Made by a program: the position numbers and the translations under genes. Under the pieces are notes generated by a model that made no database searches, was not told where the DNA came from, and worked only from the letters and a program-made list of their open reading frames with translations. From JAVBLP01 sp031553505 (GTDB lineage Bacteria > Elusimicrobiota > Endomicrobiia > Endomicrobiales > Endomicrobiaceae), in NCBI GenBank assembly GCA_031553505.1, contig JAVBLP010000006.1, positions 1 through 64,000 on the forward strand: DNA of 64,000 nt, given 5' to 3'. Shown here in pieces: positions 18,101 through 33,100 of the stretch (the stretch's first letter is position 1; the number at the start of each line of letters is the position of its first letter).

Positions 18101-21100
18101 ACTGTTAATAATTTAATTGACGGGCTCAAAAAGACCGGCAATGAAGATAAAATTGCGAGCGTTACAGGAAAATATCAGGATCAATTGGAAAAAACACAGG
18201 ATTCCCTTGCAGCTAAAGCTGAAGAAAAAGCAAAAAAATACGAAAGCGCGTTAGATTCCGCAATAGCCGGAGACATATCATCCGATGATTTAAAGAAATC
18301 GCAGGATGATTATTTGGATGCGCTGAAAGGCCTTGAAAATACAACAAAAGCTCTTGATGAAATATATGGGGCTTCAAACGGTACCAGTGATGACAGATTT
18401 GCAATTGCAGACGAGCAAAAAAGAAGATCTGACAGGAAGGCGGCTATAGGCGACAGTATCGCAAAAACCCAGGAAAGCATAAACGCAAAAACCATAGAGT
18501 TGGCAAAAACGATCAATGTTTCAGCCAAAGGGCCGGATTATAACCAGCAGGCTTACAATACGCTTAAGAGCCTTTGGGACGTTGTTGCCACAGGCGGTAA
18601 ATCTGTTTATGACGCATTGACTAATTTATCGGTTAAGCTTGGCCAGGGATTATTAAGTTCATTAAGAGGCGCAGCTGACAATGCCGCGTTGGCGCGTAAA
18701 GGCATTGAAGTTAAAGGTAATTCTGTAACGCAGTATGGTTTTGATAATCAGGGGATGCCTACAACAAGGACAATCATTCTTGATTCGTCAGTCGTTAAAG
18801 ATGCATCTGCCATTAAAAAAGCATTTGCCGAAGGCGGTTTTAAAGGCGGATTGAGTTATTTAAAATCTTCGGGAGCATTTTCTTCTGAATCCTTTAACGA
18901 TAAAGACGGTAATCTTATATATTCCGCATCAAAAGCGGGCTATTCGCCGGCTTCAAAGGATAAACCTGCGCAGATGGCAATACAGTATAATTTTTATGAA
19001 AATTACGCAGGCGACAATATTTATTTTTCAGGAGTAAAAGACGGAGATAAAAAAGTTGTTGTTGAAACATATACAGAAGACGGAAACGCCCCAAAAAATA
19101 CAATGATTTTTAATATCAAAGCTGACTCGAAAGATAGTGTATTTAAAACCGAATTTGATTTGGATGTTAAGCTTCAGTCTGCATCTTTAGAGAGCGTTGA
19201 AAGAGTACTTGAATGGGATAAGGATGATGATGGGAATGTTATCAGCACGTCAATTGAATTTAAAGACGATTTGCCGTCAGCGCTTGTAGATACCGTAATT
19301 TCTGAAGACGAAACTGGTAAACAGGTCGTTGACAGCAAAATACGGGATTTAACAGATGCGGTAACTTATCCCGGTAAAATTAAAGGCGGAAAAGGCGGCA
19401 GCGGTTCTTCGGACAGCAGCCCTATTGATAAATATAAAGATATAATTAAAAACGCCAACGGATTGAAGATAAAAACCGAAGATAAAGATTTTTATAAAGC
19501 TTTTAAGGCAGTTGATAAAAACCATATAGATTTAAGCAAGGCTACTACTCTCGAGTTCAACAATAGCAGCGGTTCAAATTCGTTGGTTGTTTCTTATACA
19601 AATGATAAAGGCGTTACGGTAAGAACTGCCGCGGGTATGGATGCCAACGGCAATCAAACCGGCATAGGTTTTGGAAAGAGCGAAGCAGGCGTGCCTGATG
19701 ACTGGAGATCCAACTGGAAAGTTTTGACCGGAGATTCAAGCAATGCAAGCCTTTCATACACTAAATCTAACGGACAAGTTGTTGAAGCTGAAAACGTTAA
19801 ACTTGGCAATGATTGGAAGAATGATTTTGTTTTAAGCGCTGATAAAGACAGCTTGACGAATTCAAAAATAGATTCTGACGGTAATAAATATTCAACTAAA
19901 AACGTAACGGTTGAAGGTAATGATATAACAAAAGCCAAAGCGGACTACAGTGACCCGTCTAAAAATACCGCTTTCATCATCAGTAATGTTACGGAAAAGG
20001 ATGAGGATGGTAATCCCGTATCTTATACAAGCACTACGCATGAAGGCGTTGCAATTAATATCAGCGATAACGGCAAATTTTCGTATTCAACTAATATCCC
20101 TGCAGGTATTCCTACTGTTGCTTCGGAAAGAAATTATAGCGGCGGAACGCTTGTTAACGGTAAAGACTCATATTCATCAGGTTCTTCAATATCAACCGCG
20201 ATTGTTCCAAGGGAAAGACAGGGCAAAGACGCAGATAGAATAGAATTGGATAATAGCCTTACGATTAACTTTACGTTTAATGATGACGGCAAGTTCACTA
20301 CAAATACTACCGATGACTTATCTCAGATTTCAGGAACATATGTCCATATTAATTATGATAATAACGGCAAAAAAATCGGTGAAGCAAAAGGGGCTATAGA
20401 AAAAGGCGGTTTTACAAAACAAAATTCTGAAGGCATATCGTTATTTGAAGGCGAAGTAAACGTAGGCGCGAACGCTTATATAATGCCGGGCTCAAATGAC
20501 AGAGTAAAAGCGAAAGAAGCTGCTGCCGCGTCAACTGCCGGTAAATCTAAAGAAGATACCACTGTTGAAACCAATGCTATTATTAACAAAAACGCAGACG
20601 GTTCCATTAGTGTGCGTGACGGTATTGTATCTATAAGGGACGGAAGCGTTGCAATAATAGGTGAAAATACAATATTTAAAAACGGTTCGAGGGATGATAC
20701 TGTCGGAGGATTCGGCTACTTGAAAGGCGGAAGCGTACAATATGTAAAAGATGCTAACGGCGATCTGACTTATGTAGCCCTTTCAGAAGGCGTTTCTGCT
20801 ACTGCATATGTGACATCAACCGCATTAAGTTATACAAAAACGACAAATTTCTACACCAATGCGGCGGTACGCCCAGAAACCGCATTCAGTAATGTATATG
20901 AAAACGGCACAAAAATAGATGATGCTGTTAAAGATATTAAAGAGTTTGAATATATTGATGCCAGCGGCACAAAGACAAGAAGCGTAGTTATCACCAGAGC
21001 AGCTGGTGTCGGGCGTGATATTACAAATTCTACAGATGTATACACATTTGACAAAGCAGGTACTGTTTCCATAAGACTTGCTATGAATGCTACATCTGTC

Positions 21101-24100
21101 ATAACTATGCAAAACAATGACGGCAATTACGTTGATGTTTACCTTACAAAGAAAACTGAAGGCATAGTAGGTTCCGACAGCAGGGCTTTAGATGCGGAGT
21201 CAATGGTAACGGTTATTAATAATGACGGCAGCTACGCCGTAGCAAAATACGGAGATTTAAATAATGCCGCTTATGTCGCCTCTGAAGGAAAGCACGGCAC
21301 AGGTTCGATAGACGAGATGGAAGATGCCAACTATGAAGGGCGAAAAACAGGTACGGCGAATGTTTCTGTAGATGAAAACAGCAGCGATGTTGTAATGCTT
21401 CAAAGCACTAAAGAAGGAGAGCCGTCTTTCTCAATGCTTGATTATGACAATAAAGCCGGAGGTTTTTACTTCTTTGGCGATAATAAAGTTGACGGGGACA
21501 CAAAAAATAAATTTGTTGTTGACGGCGATATAGCAGTGGGCGTTTATCAGGAAAAAGGCGCGAACGATTCGTTGACGCATTTTGGAAAAGTTGACGGCAG
21601 CTGGCAGGCGGGAACAGTTACCACTACGGATAACGGCAAAAAAGTTTTTGGCGTTTATGCTAGAAAAGAAACCGGATGGGATAAATTTGTCAGTTTCAAT
21701 TGGTTTGGCGATCAAAAACAAGTTGGTTATTCTGCTGTAAGAGAAATCGGTGAAAATAATAAAATCGGCAGAGAGTTGGGCGTTAGTGAGCCTGTGGCTC
21801 TCGCGGCAATGCAGCATAACGGGCAAGTTGTAAAGATGTACTACCAAAAAGACGGCGGAATTTATGTAGATGAAAATGAAGTAATAACAGTTAAAAACTG
21901 CCAGTATAAGGCAGCGGACGGCATAAAAAATGTTGATATTGATTTAAAGGCAGTTTTAGATAAGAATACATGTAAATTCAATGTTGACCTTGTTGAAACT
22001 TACCTTATTACATATGTAATAAGCAAAGAAGACTATGAAAAAGAACAGAAAGATGTTGGCAGTTACAACGGCGGCACTTTTATGGTGCAGGATGAAGACG
22101 GTGTTTGGCAGGTAAAGAGCGGCGGTACGTATCTTAGAGCGTACAATAACCCGGAAACTATGGATGTGCAGTATGAGGAAGAGTTAACAGTTCCTTACGA
22201 CAGGTTAGAAGATGAAGATAAGATAAGAGTCAAAAATTTAGAATTAAGCGATATAGCTATTACAGGTTTGTTTGGCGATGGCGCAACATATTATTTTAAC
22301 GAAATAGTATATGATACGTATTCTTCGCAGTTTAACGTAAGCGCGGAATTGGTTGTTAAAGGCTCCAATGCTGAAGGCATTACTCTTGAAGCGGACAGCA
22401 CTGTGGCTTTAGGGGGAGATTCTTCATCCGGAAGCGGCAGTAGCGAAAAACCGAAAGAAACTTTAAATACGCGATATAACGTAAATGCAAAAATTACGAG
22501 AACAGGCGGCTCCAGTAACAGCATTACCCTTAAATCTAATGACGGAAAAGATTTCAGTGTAGGCGTGTCATTTAACCTGATTGGAAATTCTTTAACAAAT
22601 AAAACCGACAATAAATTCGGATATTTTGCCGCGGGCACGTCAATAACCCTGCTTAAAGGCACACAGTGGGAAACTAAATATACGGACAGGCTTGATAAAA
22701 ACAGGCACGACGGTTCTAATACTGTTATTACTGACGATACCGCGATTTTTAGCGTTGATAAAGGCGATGCCAAAGTATTTGTGAAAACAAATACGGCATT
22801 AAGCGCCTTAGGCGATTTAGTAGCAGATTCAACAAATATTAAAGAAGGAAGCATAAGCTTTACTCATAATCTTACCGTTAACGGCGCAGCGTACAATATA
22901 AGAGCCGAAATGGCAAAAGATACAAATTATAAAGACAGCTCTGTTGTAAGCGACGCAACCGGAGCGATTGTTGATTCCGGAAAAGTAAGTTACGGCGGAT
23001 TGTGGGACTGGTACGGCAAAGTTGATTTGAGAAATGTGACTGTTAAACTTGAATCCGGCGGACTTGCAAGAGCGGTTGAAGCGACATGGGGAGTTATTGT
23101 AAGCGTTGTTGCTTTTGTTGGAGGATTGTTCACTGGTTTTGATACGGTTAGCGGTTTGTCAGAATATGCGGCTTCATTGCTTTCAGATAAACAAATTGGC
23201 GATGTTACGGATAAAGAAAAGACTTCCGCGATATTTGCGGGGGTAACTGCAATTGCGGCTGTAGCAATTACCATCGCAACTGCCGGTACGGCCACTACGC
23301 TTCTTGGAAGCATAGCTTTAGCTGCTACTGCAACAATTACAGCAGTATCTGCGGCACAATCCATCTTTAACGCTTCTATCGCGTTTCAGGAAGGAAGAAT
23401 CGGTGAAGGTTTCTTAAATCTTGCTTCCGCGGCAATCCAAATTGCAGGCGGCGCGTTTATAGCCAAAGGGCTTGTAACATCGCTTCAGAGTATCACTTTG
23501 AAAGCAATAGCAAGTTCATTACTTAGCGGCGGTATATCCGGAGCGGTTGGCGGGGCTGCTACTGCTATAGTGCAGCTTATAGCTAATAACGGACAAATTA
23601 CAAATTGGGGCGATATTGCTCAGGCATTTGCAACAGGTTTGTTATTAGGTATGGGTAATATAGGCACAATTACCAATGCGATTAATACTATTAAAAATAC
23701 TGCCGGCGTATTCTGGAAAACAGCATTAAAAACCAGCTTAAGCGTGGCTACAAATAGCTTTATGATATACAGGTCGCTAGATTCGGCGAGACACAATTTG
23801 AGAGAAGGTAATTTCGGCGCCGCAATGATGGATATCTTTATGGCTATAACGTTTACCGTAACAAGTATGACGGCTGCAACAGGCTCTGGAAAAGATACCA
23901 TTAAGGAAGTTGCCGGAAAACCTATAGGAAAAGCATCTGAATATTTCGGCGAAGGCGTAAAAGGCATATCGAGAGCTGCATTAAACGGCGAAACAAGCCA
24001 GGTCATGAGGCAGGTGTTCAATAATCTTACTTTCGGTCAAAAGCTTGCATTTTCACTGCGTAACGGTTTAGGGCTCGGCCTTGCATCTACTTTGATATAT

Positions 24101-27100
24101 TCCTCGGGAACGATAGCTCAAAACCTTATGAATGGCAGGCCGCTGCTTGAAGGCATTGACCTGAAGACTGTCGGCATTATGTTTGCGGGCGGTTTAGTAG
24201 CAGGTGCGGGCTTAAGCGTTATAAACCCAAGGCTTGCGAGCGTTTGGAGTACAAAAAATTCACTAGGTACATTGAAAGGATATATAACAAATCCTCAGAC
24301 TTTCATACAGGGAGCAATGTCTTCCGCAAGAAGCCTTTCAATGTTTAATGCGTTTGGAAACCCGGTATTTAGCACTATAGGGACGAATTTTAACGCGTTA
24401 ATTAACCAGATACCTGATGCGTCGAGCGGATGGTTTTACAAGTTTCTTGGTTTAGATGATGAAGCGACCTTTGACTATGGACAAGGAGTGCTTAATAAAT
24501 ACTACAACACCTTCTTTATAAGTATAGATTCTACCGATGCCCAAACCGCATGGTCTGCGGTAAGAAGCAGCTTTGGCACAGGTCTTGTCCAGGCTCCTTT
24601 CTTTAGCATGGCTATGCCTGGCAAAGCTGTATTTAACACAGGTTCAAAATTAGGCAGAATATTTACTGAGCTTGGTGAAAGTGGTCCATTGAAAGGTCCG
24701 CTAACATTGCTTGCCGGGAATAAAGAGAAGAGTGTGTGGCTTACAATTGCAAAATCAAATGTTGTTGGAAGATTGACTACTCCAGTTAATATGAAAGTAT
24801 TCCAGCTTGCGCAAACAATATTCGGCGGCGCGGGAAGCGCATTGGATTATATATTCGGTTCAAATCTCCAATACACAATGCACGATTCAAGCGGCAATGC
24901 ATTCCATGCAGGTATATTCCAATTTGTTTTGGGCAATATGTCTATGATGTTTGTGCCTTCCAAAGAAGCGCAATTTAGCATTTATGACTATCAGGCGCTT
25001 AATGACGTAAGGTCTAAAACTAGCGGAACACGCGCTGCCGCGGAAATTTTGTCTGGCAACCATAAGTTATCATCTATATTAACAGATATCGGCAGAGAAA
25101 TGGTTATAGCGGAAGCTTCAAAAGTATTTGTTAATACTGCCGGTGTTGAGGTTGTAAATAAAATATTAGACCGGAGCGTTTCGTCAATACGTTATGAGAA
25201 TAATACTATTGACGCTACTGAACCTGTTTTAATGCAGGCGGCAGTCAATTATGCCGCTAATATTATTGCTGCGAATATGAATGTCGGAAATTTAAAAGGC
25301 TATAGCATTTATACGGCTGGTAAAAATTCAGGGGATAGCAGTTTTTATTACAATAATATACTGCTTACTGAAGAAGTTTTTGCGAAAGCAATAACAATAA
25401 AATATATGGAAGCTTTTGCGCAGGGCAATTTTGCCGGTATGGACGCTATAGCTAAATATATAGACTCGATGAGTACTGAAGGAATGAACGCAGGTAATGT
25501 TTTTGCTTCCAAATTAAGAATGATAAATGATATCAATGAAAGGCTTACCAATAATGAAGCCAAAAGGAAGACTTTAGCCGATGAAATTTTAAGTTTAGAG
25601 AAAGAAAAGGCTTCCGAAACTATTGCTGAAAAATCAAATTGGAGCAAACAGAAAGATCTTGATCAAAAGAATGCGGAGATGTTATCGCTTGAAAAGAGCA
25701 TAAAAGCGGATAACGCGGCAAATAAAGACGCACAGTATTTTATGAGTATTGTAAACAGCATGCAAGATATTAAAGCCCAGCATGAAATGATAACTAGTGA
25801 TGTCAACTTTATGAAACTTGCTACTACTGACGGTATTGCTGCCGGATCTAAAGTCAGAATTAACGGCGTTATGTTTACCGTTACAGATGAGATGATTAAT
25901 AAGGCATCTTTATTTGCGAGCAATACAATTGCTAAAGCTGGATTACGGCTTGCTGAGCTCAAAGCTGCTCCGGCTTCGAAAACTGCCGGAAACATCACTT
26001 TTGAACAGTATAAACAGCAAAAACTTGAAGCTGCGTTAGGCCAAATTGAATCCGGAAAAAAATTATCTTTTAATACGCTAAAAGCAGTAATGGAAGCATT
26101 GGTGTTTGCGAACAATGCATTTTCTCCAAGCTTGTTTACCGGCGCTAAGGTTGTAGCGATCAACGGTTTTGCCATTGATGGCGCCCAGAATCATGATTTG
26201 GGCAGGCGTATAGAGTCGATGACTATAAAATCCGGCAATGACAGGATAGAAATTTCGCAAAATGACAAGATAGAAATTTCGAAAGATATAACGCTTTCTG
26301 ATTTGATAGCAATGAAAGGCAATATAAAAAATGTTAAATTTATTAAATTTGTTGATATATCTGCAATGAAAGAAGGAGTGAATGTCTCAGACCTTCCTTC
26401 TACCAAAGAATTGAATTTTTCAATTTCAGGAAGAGGGGCAATAGCATCTTTCTTTGTATCGCTTGCTGCAAAAATAGGCATAAAGGTTAATTCAGGCACA
26501 TTAAACCTTACTAATTTTGCATTTTCTACCGGAGATGAACTGGCACTTTCAACAAATTCCAGGCTGTTTAACCAGTTCTTGAAAGCTGAAAGAGAGTTTA
26601 TGATTAGAGAAGAAGGTATATCAAAGGAACAGGCTGATATAAATATTTCAGGGTTCCGCGACCGTGACGGCGGCGCGAGGGCGTTTGTGACCCAATTTGC
26701 GATACAAAACAAGTTAGGAGCTTTCATTGGCACGGCATTATATAATTCTATGCTGCAGACTTATACAACTCCGGGCTCTAAAGTAGAGTTAGCGGGTTAT
26801 GATATGTATAAATACAGTGAGAAACTCTCTGAACTTGCCGAAATGAAAGACGAAGACGGAAATTACGTTTTTGGCGGAAGTAAACAAGCCTCAAGCGGTG
26901 CCGATAAAGCTAACAGGCTGAACAACCTTTATAAGTTTGTTGAAGCACAAGCGCAAGAAGGCACATCAACCCCGAATGCCCAGTTGGACACGATTTTAAA
27001 TGATACCGGTTTTGAAGGAAATGCAAGAGCTTTAATGGACAGAATAAACGTTTTAATAAGCAACAAGGATGTTCTTACCGCTGTTAAGGCAACTGAAGCA

Positions 27101-30100
27101 AAAGCCAGGCAAATTGTTGACAGTGCTATATTGGCAATAAATAATGCCACAGGAACACAGAATAAAACTGCGGTTCTTGATTCTCTTATGACTACGATTA
27201 AGAATGGTATTGCCAATAATACTATGGATGGCACCACTGGAGCGTTTATTCTCAGAAGGTTTGCCGATTCCGCGCTTTTAAAAGCTACCGGATACATGGA
27301 TCCGCGTCCTTCTCAGAGTGAAATGGTAAGCGCTATGTTAAGGGGTGATAACGTCGCTCTTGGCATGGGCGGAGGCAAAACCGTTGGAGCTACTATTACA
27401 ATGCTTATACAAAGAATAATGTTTGGCAATGCGGCAAGACTCGAGATACTTGTAGGAAACAGCGACCTTGCAAATTACGCAAGCGATACTAAAGCTTCCA
27501 TGAAACTTGCAAAGCTTGTGGGATTGACAATGTTTGACGTGGGATCGGTTGATTACAAAAAAGCAGACGGAGTGCAGAGAGTAATTGACGCATATAATGA
27601 CCATAACACTATAGTTGTTATGGATCCGACTATCAGGGGCCATTTGCGCAACCAGGCTATAAGCAGCGGAGATATGAAGTTAAATGCTGCTCTTAACAGC
27701 GTAAATGTTGTTATTGTTGACGAAATCCATTTATGGGCGTTGACAAGGACAGCGGCGGTTATTGGCGGTGATAACAAAACTCCGGAAATGGATATTGTCA
27801 AAAAAGCTAATGATATAATAGAAGCGCTCAATTTGAAAAATATATCCGGAAATGAGTTGGAAATCTCTAATGAGAAAGTTACAGTTAAACGCTATGATAC
27901 TATGCAAAAAGCACAAAGCGAACTTTCATCCACTTCCGAAAAGATTATTGCTGTTGTCGGGGAAAGGTCCGCCGACAGGCAGATTATAATGTCCCAGGCG
28001 GCTTATGATATAGTTACAGGCGTAGCTAAATCAAATAATTTTACAACCACTCAAATAAGCAGTATAATGCGCGGTTTACTTGCTACAAGCGAAGTTGGCG
28101 GTATGGATTTAGGCAGTGATGGTGCCGTAAAACCTGTAAGCGCAAAAGGAATAGAGAATAACATGGTAATAAGCGACATATATTATCAGCTTGGTTTTGC
28201 ATTTAAACAAGGATTGAATCAAAATTATAATGGTCAAACTCTTATGGACTTTGCGCAGAATATTACCCGTACAAGCAATACTTCAATGCAAACTTCTCTT
28301 GCTGCAATATATGACCGAATCGGCGCTAATATAGTAGGTATGTCTGGAACGGTCGCAGGGCTTGAACAGTTGATTATTAACAGGGCGGGCTCTTCAAAAA
28401 TTTATAATGTTTCCGGTGAAGGCGTAAGCAAGGGCGATTTTAAGGTTTACGGCGGAAATTATATGAAATTGATAACTGATATAGTAAATAATGCTGATAA
28501 CTCTAAAAATCTTGATAATGTGCTGACTCTTGCGAAAACCAATGAGAGCCTCGAAACTATTAGGGAAGCTGTGAGAAGTGTTTTCGATATGTTGACAAAA
28601 GATAAAGGATACCAAATATTTGAGTTTACAGACAGGCAGGGTAAATGGGTTTCTTTAGACCAAAGCGGCAGGGAAGTAATTAGTAATACTGATATTGACG
28701 GAAAAGTATTTACTCTGACCAATGTCGCTGAAAATGTAAAAACTGGCAAGCGTTTTATAATTGCTAATGAAGCAGGCGCTACTGGAATCGATTATCAAGG
28801 TAAATTTGCGAATATAATTTTTGATGCCCATCTTATGAGCAATACTGACCTCGCGCAGGCGCTTAAGCGTTCCGGAAGGCCTGATCCTTCAACTGGTATG
28901 AGAGCACAGACTGAAAGATATGTGATGTATAATGATATAAAATTAACCAGTCAGACAGAAGCTTTTATCAATAATAAAGCTTTTGTGGAATATGCAATGG
29001 ACGTTTGGAGCGGAAAGAAGGCACGAGCAGGTGGTGATGGCGAAGGCTATTTGAAAAACGATTCCGCTGTGGCAAGGCTTAAAATTGCAAGAGGTGAGAC
29101 TGTCGGTAATGCGAGCAGCTTGGATATTGCGTTAAAAGACGGCAAATTAAGTGAACAAGACAGAATAATGCTTGTTTCCCATATAAGAGAGTTGTATGAC
29201 ATAAACAGCGCGATGACTTTTTCAGTGACTGATTCAATGAGAGACAGGATGGTCTTAAGCCCGTTAAGGCAGCTTGCCATATCATTGCCGCAGGGGGCTG
29301 ATAAAGATAAGGTTATGAAAACCCTCAATGACGCGTTAAACAGGCAGGGCGGGGAAGTAAATTTGTTAGTTAATAAAGTATCCGGCACGGACGGCAAATC
29401 TTCTGATATAATCAAAAATTCGTTTGACAATTCTTACCGCGAAGCCGTAAGCGTGTTTGGAAAATTGAATCTTTCAAACTCACAAGCCAAAAGGATTGTA
29501 AGTAACCACTTGGCGGATTTGAAAATTGCTGATAAGGGATATACTGGTTTAGAATCCGATTTTTCAAGAGGTATCGACGGGGCGCGCAATATAAGCGAAT
29601 TTGTAGAGGTTATGAAATCTTACACGAATTACATAATGCCTGAAATGTCAGCCTTGACTCCTAAGGCCGAAAAATTAGTCGCACAGGCTCAGACAAGCGT
29701 CCAGAGCGTAATCAACCAGAAGACCTCGGTAAGTTTAGAAAACCTCGGGATAACGCCGGCTGCGGCGACAGTTATATCTGCAGATGCAAAAACAGCACCA
29801 GTACAACAGAAGGCATATATACCTGCTATCGTTGCCGTACCATCATATAACTATACTGCTAAAGATATTGCAAATGTAAGAAGTACGGCAGTAAGGGCGG
29901 CATTTAATTTGGGATTGAATGCCTCTCCGAACCTTGCGTCAAAACTGCATGACACTAAAATGTCGTTGCTCGACAGAAATGACATTATACATGAAATAAT
30001 GCAGTCCGGAGTTAATCAGCTTGCCGCCCAAGATAAAACCCTTGCGCTTTTGGCTGTTTCAAATACGGAAAGCGATGCAGCGCGTATTATGAAATCAACC

Positions 30101-33100
30101 AGAGAAAGCAAGCTGCCTGATGAAATTCCTGTTTCTTATAACAAAACACGAGAAGAATCAGTAGCAGGTGTAATTGACATGTATACTCGTACGGCAGAAG
30201 ATATTGTTGCGTCTATACTTGGTAAGACAGTAAGTATGACATTCGGTTATGAAGACGTAGCTAAAATAATTACAGGCAATAATTCGGCGGTAAGCGTTGT
30301 AGATGTGATATTAAGTAAAATTAGCAGCAGCAATTTAACGGATGAGGAAAAAGAATTACTTAAATCAGGACTCAATGCTTATGAAAAAGCATTGTTAAAG
30401 CCCGGAAATGCGCAGGTAAAATTAGATAAGCTTGCAAGCGATAAAAAGGATGTTGATTTTACGATAGCAGATAAGATTAGGAAAGCATTATATGAAAGAA
30501 GCGTATCAAAAGCTCCTAATAATCTGTCTAAATCAACAGATTTTACAAGGATGATTGCAAACGCAAAAAATTCTGACGCGTTGATGGCTCTTATATCGCT
30601 TACTCCTATGTTGTTTAATGCTTCGGGCGATTTGTTATTTTCCAATGATTCTCAGATTGAAAACTTAAATACTATGTATGAAAAGATTAATTCCATAAAA
30701 GAACAAAATGTAAAACTGAATTGGAATTATAAATTCGGCGACTTTGTAAAAGCGGTTAAGGAAGGCGATTATTTAACTGCATTTGAAAAGGCTACGCGGA
30801 CTACTTCAGATACGGTTGTTAAGGAAGGCTCGAAATTTATACCTGCAATAGGAGTCGGTATAATTTCCGGTATCTTTATGTCGCCGTTATTTGGAGTACT
30901 CAATGCTGTTGTCTCGGCAGCGGTACCCGGATTGCTTGGTAAAATTACACCGCAATCTAAATCTAAGGTACAGAAGCCAAAATGGTCTGGAATAAACGTG
31001 TCGGCTTTGAAATCCGACAGTTCATTCTATAAACTGATAAGAGAAATACGCGCTTTGCAGGATAAAAAAGATAAAGCAAGAACAGCAGCTATAAATGAAG
31101 TAACAAAAGACAGTGTTGGTGATGATGAACAGACAAATTCCATAATGAGAGCGATGGCCGTGCAAAACCCTGCTGTTCAACAGGCAGGCGCGATAACAAT
31201 GTCTGACCTTGATGCGTTGTTTGCAAATGATAAAGCCGGCAACAGCAGCGAAATTACGGCAATGATACTTCTTAACAACTCAATAAATACCAAAGAAGGA
31301 TTTGAATCATTAAAAACGTATCATGAGGCTTCCGGAGAAAAAGGGATTGATATTGCAGCTCTTGATTCTTCCGCTTTGGTAAATTTTGCAGTGTTTGAAA
31401 ATGTCTTTGGCAAAGAAGAAGCTTTAAAACTTGACTTGGTTTCAATGCAGGGCAAGACGCCTAAAGAAATTCTCGGCGCTCTTACAAAAGCTGAATTTGT
31501 ATCGTTAACAGGTACTGATTATCTAAAATCCATAAAAGCTATGAAATATAGCGAGGTGGTGATAAAGATATCTGAAAATGCTTTAAAATCTTATGCTCCT
31601 ATCGCAAATTTAACTGATACTCTCAGTATTGAAACGCTAAGTGATAAGGATTTTGTGGAGCATATCGTCTCAACGTTTAAAACCGCGCAAGATAAAGTAA
31701 AGTTTGATAACGCTTTAAGCGGCGCGATTGAATCAATACATTCTCAAAATATAAGCGACGATGAAAAGAAAGCTAAAATAGATACTCTCTATTCAAATAT
31801 AGTATATCAACAGTACAAGGATAAGTTTACTGCCGATATGTCTTTAGAGGGATTTAATACTAATATTCCTTCAGAAGTTCGCGATGCTTTCCTTTTGCAT
31901 GAGAATATAAATCTTACTTACATTAAAGGAAATATTGAATCATTGAAAGAGAAGAAAGTTTCTGATAGTTTTGTTTCAAAGCTTAGCGTAAACGCTTTAA
32001 ATAATGAAAAATTTGTGCAATATGTATTGGCAATGTCTGATATCGACCGTACAGCTATGATTGCAACTCCGAATATTACCGATGCTATAAACTTTATATA
32101 TGCAAACGCTGTAAATGATGAAGAAAAAATTAATGAGGTTAAAGCGGCTGTAAATCCTAAAGAAACGGTACTTGACAATCAGGAAGAAGTGATCGAAGTC
32201 GCTGAATTGGAAAAGGCTCCAAATCTTGTATTGCTACCTAATTTGCCTACGGTAAAGGCTTTAATTGCAGGCTTTAAAGAAGCCGGTCTCACAGGAATAC
32301 CGCTTATTACTAAAAAAGTAAGCGAATTGCTTGAAAATACCGCTAAAACTGCTGATGAAAACACTGTTTTAGGAATACTTAATAACTGCGGAATCAAGGC
32401 TTTGACGGCAATGTCGCGCATAAGGACTCCTTCGGATATGGCAAGCATTATAGCAAGCATGATTCTTGATGATGAAACTCCCGCAAGCAGCGGGCTTTAT
32501 GTCGGCACGCTTTTGGCGGCGGGTTCAAATAACAGCGGTATTCCTTTGATGTCGCTTGATATATTTGCCGATGTCGGCGGACTTGTATATTCCGCCACGG
32601 ACAATTTAGCGGATCTTCAGATTTCCGATACGAGCGATGTGGTTGCGGTTATGCACAAAGGCGACTCTTCCGAGGTCCACGTTGTGGCATTGGAAGGCAT
32701 TACAACGGATGCGGCAGGTAACAAAATTGTAAGTTATGTCGAAGACGCGCAGTTGAAAACCGCAACGGCCGAAGCGTTTAAAAATGTGCTTGGCTTTACC
32801 GGTATGCTTTTAACAGATAAAGCAACTAATAAATCAAACAAAGGCATCCTTGCTTCTGTTGCGGCAAGCAATAAAGAAGTAAGAAGTTTCTTGGATGCTT
32901 CTAAATTGAGTTACGCTTCGGTAAGCGATTACAAAGCCGGCATTGAGTTCGCGAAAACAATAGTTGACGGCGTAACGCAGCCGGGAGAGATTAACCCTGT
33001 GCTTGCTTACGCGTTAACGATATGGAGCAGCGCGGGCGATATGGCAGCAAGGCTTAACATTGACTTACAGAAAGATGTAATAGATGCCAAAAATATAGAC

